This document shows positions 22,074 through 30,300 of a stretch of DNA of 64,000 bases, in pieces (position 1 is the stretch's first letter; every line of letters starts with the position of its first letter). Location: the NCBI GenBank assembly GCA_004431415.1, contig QPMI01000444.1, forward strand, positions 62,001 to 126,000. Reading direction: 5' to 3'. The position numbers were made by a program, and so were the translations under genes. The stretch comes from Cyanophora paradoxa. Its lineage: Eukaryota > Glaucocystophyceae > Cyanophorales > Cyanophoraceae. The notes beneath the pieces are model-generated. The model ran no database searches. It had not been told where the DNA came from and saw nothing but the letters and a program-made list of their open reading frames with translations.

Positions 22074-23507
22074 ATGCAGCACGCATGGGTCGTAGCGTGC
22101 CAACCGGCTGGATCGGAATTGACCGGCGTCCGCGCCTCCCGACTGGATGCATCACGCTGTCCTCTCCGGCAATCGGTCGGGCCCGCAAGCCTCGGCCGTC
22201 GGACATTTGAGGCCGGGTCCGCCGGATTGACACGGCGGCTGCCGTCCGTACGCGCGCTGAGCCAGCGGACGCGGAGGAGACAGTTCGAAGTGGTCCGCTG
22301 CGACGCCGCGGGCGACGGGGCGGGCGGCCAGGCGTTTCAGGCAGCGCATGTCCAAGACGATGGCTGCGCCGCTGCCGCGGACGTATTCCGCGGGGACGCG
22401 AGCGCGGCCTCTCCCGCGCGGTCGCGAAGCGCCGTGGACCTGCTCAAGGCGCTCTGGGCCTTCACGCGCCCCCACACGATCTACGGCACGACGCTCTCCA
22501 TCTGCTGCACGTCCGCCCTGGCCCTGAACTCGGCCCCGGCCCTCTCTCTGCGCGTACGCGCCCCGCTCCCTCTCCCGCCCCGCCCGCCGGCCGGCCGGCC
22601 CACGCCGGAGGCAGGTCTGGGGCATGCTGGCGGTCGGCCTCGCGTGCGGCCTCCTTTCGAACGTCGCCATCACGGGCCTCAATCAGATCTAGTGCGCCGC
22701 CCCGCCCCGCGTGCCGCGTGCGCGTCTCCCGCCGCCGCTGAGCCGCGCGCGCCGCGCGGCGCCCCGCCCCGCAGCGACGTGGAGATCGACAAGATCAACA
22801 AGCCGTACCTGCCGATCGCCTCGGGCGCGCTCTCGCCCCCCGAGGCGAACCGCATCGTGGGGGCGGCGACCCTCCTCGCCGCCGCCCTCTCCTTCGCCCC
22901 CGCGCTCTTCGCCGGCCCCGCCCTCGCCCCCGCCTCGCCCGCCCTCCCCGCCACCATCGTCTTCTCCCTGCTGCTCGGCTTCGCCTACTCGGCGCCGCCC
23001 TTCCGCCTCAAGCGCTTCCCCCTCGCCGCCTCGCTCTGCATCTTCGTGGTCCGGGGCCTCGTCGCCAACCTCGGCTTCTTCGCGCACGCCCGCTGGGCCG
23101 CCGGCCTGCCCCTCTCCGGCGCCGCGCGGCCGCTCTCCTTCGCGGCGGGCGTCTTCAGCGCCTTTGGGCTCGTGATCGCGCTGCTGAAGGACGTGCCGGA
23201 CGTGGCGGGGGACCGGCAGCACCGCATCCGCTCCTTCGCGGTGCGCCTCGGCGAGCGGCCCGTCTTCGCCTTCTCCGTCGCCGCCCTCGCCGCGACCTAC
23301 GCCTATGGCTTCGTCGTCGCCGGCCTCCGCTCCCCCGTCGCCTGGTCGCGGACCCTCCAGTGCGCCGCCCACGCCGGCCTGGGCGCCCTCGCCCTCTGGC
23401 GCGCCCGCGGCGTCGAGCCGGCCTCCTCCGCCTCCGTCACCGCGTACTACATGTTCATGTGGAAGCTCTTCTACGCCGAGTACCTCCTCCTCCCTTTCTT
23501 CCGGTAG
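22074..23507 (+). CDS. VTE2: homogentisate phytyltransferase (UbiA family, plastid)
   Basis: This enzyme condenses homogentisate with phytyl diphosphate in the plastid, the committed step of tocopherol synthesis. Two introns (22554-22614 and 22692-22774, both GT-AG) are fixed to the base. Removing them gives 'AITGLNQIYDVEIDKINKP', the first prenyl-diphosphate/Mg motif (NxxxDxxxD) with the following 'YLPIASG'. The second Asp-rich motif is 'LKDVPDVAGDRQHRIRSF'. Upstream is 'LWAFTRPHTIYGTTLS', typical of the family, and several hydrophobic helices follow. The product is 429 residues, close to plant and algal HPTs of about 400. The first ~120 residues are Arg/Ser/Ala-rich and probably a plastid leader, although no strong signal peptide is obvious, so the true start could differ. 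A homogentisate solanesyltransferase is the main alternative. Confidence 0.88.
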   Translation: MQHAWVVACQPAGSELTGVRASRLDASRCPLRQSVGPASLGRRTFEAGSAGLTRRLPSVRALSQRTRRRQFEVVRCDAAGDGAGGQAFQAAHVQDDGCAAAADVFRGDASAASPARSRSAVDLLKALWAFTRPHTIYGTTLSICCTSALALNSAPALSLRVRAPLPLPPRPPAGRPTPEAGLGHAGGRPRVRPPFERRHHGPQSDLVRRPAPRAACASPAAAEPRAPRGAPPRSDVEIDKINKPYLPIASGALSPPEANRIVGAATLLAAALSFAPALFAGPALAPASPALPATIVFSLLLGFAYSAPPFRLKRFPLAASLCIFVVRGLVANLGFFAHARWAAGLPLSGAARPLSFAAGVFSAFGLVIALLKDVPDVAGDRQHRIRSFAVRLGERPVFAFSVAALAATYAYGFVVAGLRSPVAWSRTLQCAAHAGLGALALWRARGVEPASSASVTAYYMFMWKLFYAEYLLLPFFR

Positions 23508-24428
23508 CCCCCGGCGGGGCCGCGCCGCCCTCCCCTGCCCCGCCCAGCCCCCCCTCTCCAGCCCTCGCTTTTTTTCCTCTTCGTCGCCGCTACAGCACGC
23601 AGCAGCACGCCGCTTTCTCCACACAGTTTCCAGCACAATTAGAGGCTGTTGTTGTTAGGTACACGTATTTCCGAACTCGGCACCGTAGGGCGGTCGTAAC
23701 TTTTTAGTTGCCCCGCTTGCAATTGGGCCATGGCCATATGCTTGTTGTACTCTAGAAATTGGATACTTACCGAGTCTCCGACACCGTGGCCGTACGCGTT
23801 TGACCACCCTAGGCCTAGGTCTGGCCTGGAGATTGCCGGGGCCAGCCTGGCAGTTGATCGACGTTCGCTCTGCGACACTGTGACAGTGATCCGATGATCG
23901 CCCCGCCCCCGATCCGATCCGATGATCGCCGGGCCCCCGCGGCCGCGCCGCGCGCCCCGGCCCTGCCGCAGTGCATGCGCAGCTGGCCCCCGGCGCACTG
24001 CGGCACTGCGCCGCGGCGGCATGCCCCCGGCGGCGCCGGCCCCCCGGGCTCGGCCCAGGCCCCGGGCCCGGCCCGCGCCCCTCGAGCTCAGGGCCTTTTC
24101 GACTCCGGACGCGGCCGGCCGGCGGCGAATTCCCCTGGCGCATATGCACTGCGGCATGGCCTGGCGGCCCAGTGGCCATGGCGGGGCCCGGCGCGGCCGG
24201 CGCCCTTGATCATGATCATGACAAGTATCATAGTATAGCGCTAGCTATAGCTTATAATTAGCTTGTCCAGGTTGTCCTTGGCCATGGCCCATGGGCCCTC
24301 GGGCCCATACCGGGCCATACGGCCTCCCGGCCGCGGAGACTGGCCATGGCCATGGGCCGCAGACTAGTACTACGGTACTGGCCCGGGCCCCGGGCCCGGC
24401 GGCCCCGCGCGGCCCCGGAGTCCGTCGC
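23508..24428. other. intergenic, palindrome- and repeat-rich
   Basis: No gene is recognised. The region has a pyrimidine-rich stretch after the HPT stop and short palindromic GGCC-rich motifs. Around 23885-23930 short GATCCGATCC/GATGATC repeats occur. Confidence 0.35.
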
Positions 24429-24436
24429 ACGTGCAC

Positions 24437-25004
24437 TAGGGTTGGCCGGTTGAAATTTCAAGCCATTGAAAATACATTGAAATTGTATTTTCAATTGCAT
24501 TTTCAATGACGCCCGTTGAAATACATAGCGCAGTGGTATAAGGTCGTGCTACGACCTCCCGGATTCCCGGGTTCGGTTCCTGCTGTTTCCGCTACGTTGT
24601 ACTTCGAATCCTTGTGATTCCCGATACCGTGACTTGTATCCTCGTTGTGTACTACGAGTGGGCACGCCCACCGTAGATCTTAAAAAAAAAAATTGAAATA
24701 CATTGAAATAGAATATAAAAATAATAAAATATATTGAATTTGTCCCGTTTTCGCTCCCTTCCTTCCCCTTCCCAGCCCCTCCGGACTTCCCAGGAGCCCT
24801 CCCAGCCCGTAAAGAGGCTCTCAGAGTGAGAGTGAACTCGACAAAAGACAGTTGAGAGTGAAAGAGACTCTCCGCAGTGCGCAGGGTCTCTGCAAATGCT
24901 GCACTGCCGTTTGAAATTTCAATTGAAATTTCAAATCTTTCAAAGGGTCGATTTTCAGTTTCAACGCCAATTTTCTGTATTTCATGAAATTCACCAACCC
25001 TAAC
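24437..25004. mobile_element. hAT-like non-autonomous DNA transposon (TIR TAGGGTTGG)
   Basis: The element begins TAGGGTTGG and ends CCAACCCTA, a perfect 9-bp terminal inverted repeat. More diffuse inverted similarity follows inward (TGAAATTTCA-type palindromes near both ends). It is flanked by a perfect 8-bp duplication, ACGTGCAC, at 24429-24436 and 25005-25012. Eight-base duplications with TAGGG-type ends are characteristic of the hAT superfamily. There is no transposase ORF, so it would move in trans. A tRNA-derived SINE is nested inside. Confidence 0.8.
24527..24692 (+). mobile_element. tRNA-derived SINE with A-tail and target-site duplication
   Basis: The head carries an A-box-like motif (TAGCGCAGTGG, its T from the flank) and about 40 nt later a B-box-like GGTTCGGTTCC, the internal RNA polymerase III promoter of tRNA-derived SINEs. 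Between them AGGTC/GACCT can form an anticodon-like stem. A short body with a GTGGGCACGCCCAC hairpin follows, then an A-rich tail. The flanks are an 11-bp direct repeat, TTGAAATACAT, at 24516-24526 and 24693-24703. The T-arm pairs poorly, so this is not an intact tRNA gene. Mobilisation would need a LINE elsewhere in the genome. Confidence 0.75.
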
Positions 25005-25284
25005 GTGCACCCGCCGGGCGGCCCGGGCCGGGCCGGGCCGGCGTCTCGCACCGTGTACATGTCGCACGGCTCCGGCCCTCCGGGTCCGGACTCCGGAGTC
25101 CGGACTCCGGAGTCCGGGAGTCCGTTGCACGGAACTTGCACCGAACTTGCACGTGCACCAACAACTTGCGCGAATTGCACCGAATTTGCACGTGCACTGC
25201 GGCACGCTGCTGCCGCAGTGCAGAGGTATCGGCCGCCAATCGCCGCTGGACCTTCCGAAACCAATCCGAAAGCGAGCTATTGTT

Positions 25285-25346
25285 TTCGTTTTCAACTTTC
25301 AGTTTCAACGCCAAAAATTTGAATTTCATGAAATTCACCAACCCTA
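25285..25346. repeat. fragment of the TAGGGTTGG element, right end
   Basis: About 60 bp match the right end of the 24437-25004 element, including 'TTTCAACGCCAA' and the terminal CATGAAATTCACCAACCCTA. No matching left end is visible nearby. It is a truncated second copy, or part of one whose other end was overwritten by the satellite. Confidence 0.6.
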
Positions 25347-25370
25347 CGGTCCCTACCTTATCATGAGCTT

Positions 25371-25427
25371 CCGATCGCGATCGCGACTCGCGAGTCGCGA
25401 CTCGCGAGTCGCGACTCGCGAGACTCG
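25371..25427. repeat. palindromic satellite GACTCGCGAGTC, block 1
   Basis: Tandem overlapping copies of the perfect 12-bp palindrome GACTCGCGAGTC, each with an inner TCGCGA. The left target duplication of the next element lies directly after it. Confidence 0.8.
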
Positions 25428-25435
25428 CCGTCGAG

Positions 25436-25953
25436 CAGTGATGGTATTATTAATTCTTGGCAAATCGTGACCGCTATTGATAATCTTTAGCACCATTATT
25501 TTATATTATTATTATGGCACCGTATGTTATCGATAACCACCCCGACAAGCGCCATAGAAACCCCGCTCGGACAGAGCAGAAACGTCGCCAAACTGTTCAG
25601 AACGCTCTCTTATCCACTATCCAAAGCAATTCAATGATTAACTTTAGTAAACGCTGCTGACCAGCTCATAGAAGTCTACAGGCAGAAAGACGAGGGGATG
25701 TCATCCGGCATCCGTCGCATCAGAGCCTGCTGGCTTTTGCCTGGTGTCTGACAGCATTCTTAGATGTTCTGCTGTCATTCTTAATCGTTTCTGCGCGTTG
25801 TTGCGCGAGGAAAATGGGATTTTTGCACCGTACCCCCATTAATTAGCGGTGCTATCGATAACCCCTGGAATTTGGCACCACTATCAATAATCAAAATACC
25901 TGGGTTAAAATAATGGTTGCTAAAATATGTTATCAATAACCCAGCCATCACTG
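25436..25953. mobile_element. hAT-like MITE, copy 1 (TIR CAGTGATGG)
   Basis: The element is 518 bp and AT-rich against GC-rich surroundings. It starts CAGTGATGG and ends CCATCACTG, and is flanked by a perfect 8-bp duplication CCGTCGAG at 25428-25435 and 25954-25961. It has no long ORF. Copy 2 starts at 26136. Compared with it, copy 1 has an extra stretch of about 18 bp (near 25633) and scattered substitutions. The duplication length and CA-type termini point to the hAT superfamily. Confidence 0.85.
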
Positions 25954-26135
25954 CCGTCGAGTCGCCGAGTCGCGACTCGCGAGTCGCGACTCGCGACTCG
26001 CGAGTCGCGAGGCCCGCGAGTCCGACGGTCGCGCGCCGAGTCGCCGCCGAGTCGCGATCGGCGCCGAGTCGCCGCCGACTCGACGCCGAGTCGCGACTCG
26101 CGACTCGCTGCGCGCGCGCGATCGGGAGTCGCGAG
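25954..26135. repeat. palindromic satellite, block 2
   Basis: This block lies between the two MITE copies and consists of GACTCGCGAGTC units degrading into GCCGAGTCGCC variants. The GC-rich palindromes probably form cruciforms. Its two edges are the target duplications of the flanking elements. Confidence 0.75.
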
Positions 26136-26635
26136 CAGTGATGGTATTATTAATTCTTGGCAAATCGTGACCGCTATCGATAATCTTTAGCACCATTATT
26201 TTATATTATTATTATGGCACCGTATGTTATCGATAACCACCCCCACAAGCGCCATAGAAACCCCGCTCGGACAGAGCAGAAACGTCGCCAAACTGTTCAG
26301 AACGCTCTCTTATCCACTATCCAAGCAATTAAACGCTGCTGACCAGCTGATAGAAGTCTACAGGCAGAAAGACGAGGGGTTGTCATCCGGCATCCGTTGC
26401 ATCAGAGCCTGCTGGCGTTTCCCTGGTGTCTAACAGCATTCTTAAACGTTCCGCTGTCATTCTTAATCGTTTCTGCGCGTTGTTGCGCGAGGAAAATGGG
26501 ATTTTGGCACCGTACCCCCATTAATTAGCGGTGTTATCGATAACCCCTGGAATTTGGCACCACTATCAATAATCAAAATACCTGGGTTAAAATAATGGTT
26601 GCTAAAATATGTTATCAATAACCCAGCCATCACTG
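26136..26635. mobile_element. hAT-like MITE, copy 2 (TIR CAGTGATGG)
   Basis: This 500-bp copy is nearly identical to the element at 25436. It has the same CAGTGATGG/CCATCACTG ends and its own, different, perfect 8-bp duplication GTCGCGAG (26128-26135 and 26636-26643). Different target duplications show two separate insertions, not a tandem duplication of the locus. Confidence 0.87.
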
Positions 26636-26715
26636 GTCGCGAGTCGCGAGGGACTCGCGACTCAGGCCGCGAGTCAGGCGGCGAGTCGCGAATCGCGATC
26701 GCGATTCGCGAGTAG
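26636..26715. repeat. palindromic satellite, block 3
   Basis: Continues the GTCGCGAGTCGCGA pattern after the right duplication of MITE copy 2. It decays into the variants GCGAATCGCGATCGCGATTC and CGAGTAGACTC. Confidence 0.7.
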
Positions 26716-26738
26716 ACTCTGAGAGCTAGTTCGGTACC

Positions 26739-26776
26739 AAATTAGTGCGTTTTTTGCCGTGGAAACGCACTAATTT
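26739..26776. repeat. perfect 14-bp inverted repeat (hairpin)
   Basis: AAATTAGTGCGTTT at 26739-26752 is perfectly complementary to AAACGCACTAATTT at 26763-26776, with a 10-nt loop. The motif ACTAATTTGAGACCG follows the hairpin and recurs near 26864 with one neighbouring change. It may be one end of another uncharacterised repeat. Confidence 0.6.
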
Positions 26777-27338
26777 GAGACCGCACTAATAAAATGGCGC
26801 TAAGAAAATACCGTAGGAGTACAGCGTTTACCCCCCGCCTCATTCGTTGACGCACTAAAACGAACTAATTTGAGACCGAACTAATTACTATGGTTGGGGA
26901 CCTTAAATTGGGGCCCGGGTCTAAAAACGAACTAATATTGTGTTACACGGTACTGGGCCAGTGGATTCCCGTCTGCGTCGACTGTGCCGCAGTCTGTGCG
27001 AGACTGCAGCGAGAGCCATCTAGATCTGCACCGGTTCTCAGAGTCTCCCGCCGCGCCGCGCGCGCGCGCGCTAGCGCTGCAGTGCAGCCTGCATGCGGCT
27101 GCGGGCGCAGCGCTAGCACGCTGCAGCACTCCCTTCGAGCGTCTTCGAGCACGCTAGCACGAAATCTTCGAGCGTCCGACGGACCGGAGATCTAGAGCAG
27201 TCTCACTAATATTGGGACGCGCCTGCAGCGACGTCCGACGGTCGACGCCTGCAGCGGCACAGCCGCTGCGGCACCTGAGCCGCACCTCCTTTAATATTGC
27301 AATTGCAGCCGCGTGCTCGTGAATATTAATGCCCAGGG
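26777..27338. other. upstream region of the cyclase gene
   Basis: No gene is recognised. The first ~160 bp contain ACTAAT-type repeats; the remainder has short palindromes and CpG-rich runs. The cyclase promoter should lie at its right end. Confidence 0.35.
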
Positions 27339-30300
27339 ATGCTTAGGGCCCCTGCATCGCCGGCGCGGGCGTGGGAGGCGAAGCTCGCAGTAGCTCATGA
27401 TCATGAGCCGAGGCCCGAACGGGCGCGTGCGGGACCAGAAGAGACCGATGCGGCCCAGCTGCAGCGCACCGCAGCGCCGCTCCAGCTTGACCTGGATCCG
27501 GACCTGGAGGGCGGGACCGGCGGGACCGGCGAGACCGCAAGGCCGTCGTTAATGTTGTCGTCGGCGTCGCCCGTGCGGGGCCATAATGAGGCCGCCGGCG
27601 CCGCGCCCGCCCCGGAGCTGGCCGCCGCCTGCGCCGCCTTCTGCCCCCGGTGCGCATGCGCGCCGCGAGCAGCGCCGGCGGCGCCGCGGGGGCCGGTGTC
27701 GGGCGCCGGCCGGGCTAACGGAGGCGGGGGCGGCCGCGGGCGGGGGCAGGCTGGTGCTCTCGCACTGCCGGGGCGCGCGGCTGCGGGGGGCGTGCCAGGC
27801 GGTGGTGGCGCTGCTCGACCTGGCCGGCTTCAGCGACCTGGTGGCGAAGGCGAGCGCCGGCGAGAGCGACATGGAGCAGGTCTTCGACGCCATTAACAGC
27901 TGCTTCCGAGCCGAGATCGAGCTCCTTGAGGGCCCGCCCCGCCCCGCCCCGCCCCGCCCCGCCCGCCCCGCCCCGCCTAAGCTGACGCGCCACAGAGTAC
28001 GGCGCCGACGTCCTCTCCTTCCTCGGCGACGGCCTCCTCGGTCCGCCCCGCCCGGCCCGCCCGCCCCGCTCGTCCCGGGCCGAGCGGGGCGCGCGCAGCG
28101 GTCTGGCCCGTGGAGCCGCACGGGGCCGGGGCGGAGGGGGGGCCCCTGCTGGGGGCCCCGGAGGAGGCGGAGGGGGAGGGGGGGGAGGGGGCGGGGAGGG
28201 GCGGCTGGCGGCGGCCCTCGCCCTGAGGGCCGCCGCAGCCGCCCAGTGCGCCCTCCGCGTGCGTCGGCCCCGCCCCGCCCTCCCCGTCCCGGGACCGACG
28301 GGGCGGCGCAGGTGCAGGAGCGCTTTGAGGAGGGGGTGGCGGGGGGCATGAGGCTGCGGATCGCGATCTCCGCGGGCCCCCTGCGGCTCCACGTCGCCGG
28401 CATCGGGGCCCCGCGCCCCCCAGGGCCGCCCCGCCTCCCGCCTGGTCGCCCCCGAGCCCCGGGGCCCCTTCCCCTGGGGCGACGAGCACGGGGAGGGCCC
28501 CGGGCCGGCCCGCGCCGCCCTTCGCAACCCCGACGGCTCGGCCGTCCCGGGGTGTGGCCCCAGCGCCCCCGCCCCGCCCCCGGGCCCCGGGGGGCCTGCT
28601 GCGCGGCTGAGCGTGGGCGGGCGGCCTCGCAGGCGAATGGTGTTCTTCGTGAAGGGCGCGGCCGTGACGGAGGCCGGCGACGCCCTCGCCGACATCGCCC
28701 CGGGGTCCCCCCGCCCCCCGCCCCAGCCCGCTCGCCCCGGCGCCTCACGCCGCGGCGGGCCGGGCCGGCAGGCAAGTGTGCCTCTGCGCGTCGCTACTGG
28801 ATCACCTGCCGCGGACGGCGCTGGGGCCGGCGAGGCGGAGCTCCGTCCCCGGCCGCGGCGCCCCCTCGCGCGCCGTGCCCCTCGTCGTCGGCCCCGCCGC
28901 CGGCCCGCCCCTCGCCGACTACTGCCGCACCGTCCTCCACCTCCCCTCCGGTCCGCCCGCCCCGCCCGCCCTGCGTCCCGCCTCCGGCCTCGCCCCGCCG
29001 GCGCCGATCGCGAGGGCGGCGGGGGCGGCAGGGAGCCTTGCGGGGCGGCTGCGGGAGCCGGCGCCGCCGCTGGAGACCCCCGAGCAGCTCGCCCTGGCCT
29101 CCCTCTTCGTGCCGTACACGGCGCGCCCCTCCGGTCCTCGCCGTGCCGGCCGGCGCTGACGGCGGCCTCGCTCTCAGGTGCGGGCGCGGCTCGATCAGAT
29201 CGCCGGCCTGGGGGGCGTGGCCATGGACCCGGCCCGCTACCTCGCCGAGTTCCGCCCCGTGCGCCCCGCCGGCCCCGCGCGCCGAGCCGGGCGGGGGCCG
29301 AGCGGGGCGCCCCTGGGGCCAGGTCTCGGTGCTCTTCGGCTCCCTGGGTCTGCAGGGGAGCGAGCAGGGGGAGGGTGCGGGGCCGGCGGCGGTGCGGCGG
29401 GCGGTGCGGACGGTGCAGGCGCTCCTATACGCCCACGAGGGCTCCCTCCGCCAGATCGTCTTCGACGGTGACCGCTCCCCCGCCGGCCCGCCCCGGCCCG
29501 CCCCCGGCGATCGCGAGGCGGCCGCAGACAAGGGGCTCGTCTTCATCGGCGTCTTCGGCCTCTACCCCGTCTCCCACCAGGGCACGCCCGCCCCGCCGGC
29601 GAGCACGGGCGCGGGCGCGGCGCCGGCTCACGTGCACGGGCCTCACCAGACGACGCGGGGCGGTGCGCGGCGTGCGCGCTGGACGTGAGAGAGACGATGG
29701 AGGCCGCCGGCGTCGGCTGCGCCCTCGGCCTCGCCACCGGCCTCGCCTTCTGCGCCTTCGTCGGCGACCCCGCCACCCGCTGGTGCCCCCGCCCCGCCCC
29801 CGCCCCGCCGCCCCGCCCTCGAGCCGGCGCCGCAGCGAGTTCTCGGTCTTCGGGAACGCGGTTAACCGGGCGGCGCGCTTGATGGGCAAGGCCGACCTCT
29901 CCGGCGGCGGAATCCTCGCCGACAGCGAGACCCGCGCCGCCGCGTGCGCCCCGCGCCCGCGCGGCGCCGTGCGGGGGCCGACGGCCACGGGCGGGGGCGC
30001 ATGCGCAGGGACCTGCAGGTGGAGATGGAAGGGGCGGGGGAGTACCACCTGAAGGGCATCCCGGGGCCCACGGCGGCGTACCGGCCGGTGCGGGTGCGGG
30101 CGCGGGAGGCGAGCCGGCGGCCCTCAACGGCGACGGGGCTGGCCCCAGAGGCGCTCTTTGGGCGGGAGGGCGAGCTGGCAGCCATCCAGGCCCTCCTCGA
30201 TGCCGGCGCGGGGTTCCCTGAGTCGCCCCGCCACCCCACGCACCTCCTCCCCCCCTCGGGCCCCGTGCGCCGCGCCTGGCACGGGGCGGGGGAGAGGCCG

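Noticed and set aside
23639-24261. Several overlapping short ORFs on both strands
   Set aside because: All are in GGCC-palindrome-rich intergenic DNA, with no consistent frame, motif or splice pattern.
24525-24600. Possible functional tRNA gene (anticodon loop GTGCTAC)
   Set aside because: The T-stem does not pair and there is no acceptor stem. The A-tail and 11-bp flanking duplication show a SINE instead.
25371-26715. CRISPR-like alternation of repeats and spacers
   Set aside because: The repeats are a palindromic satellite and two transposons with target duplications in a eukaryotic intron-rich context; there are no uniform spacers or cas genes.
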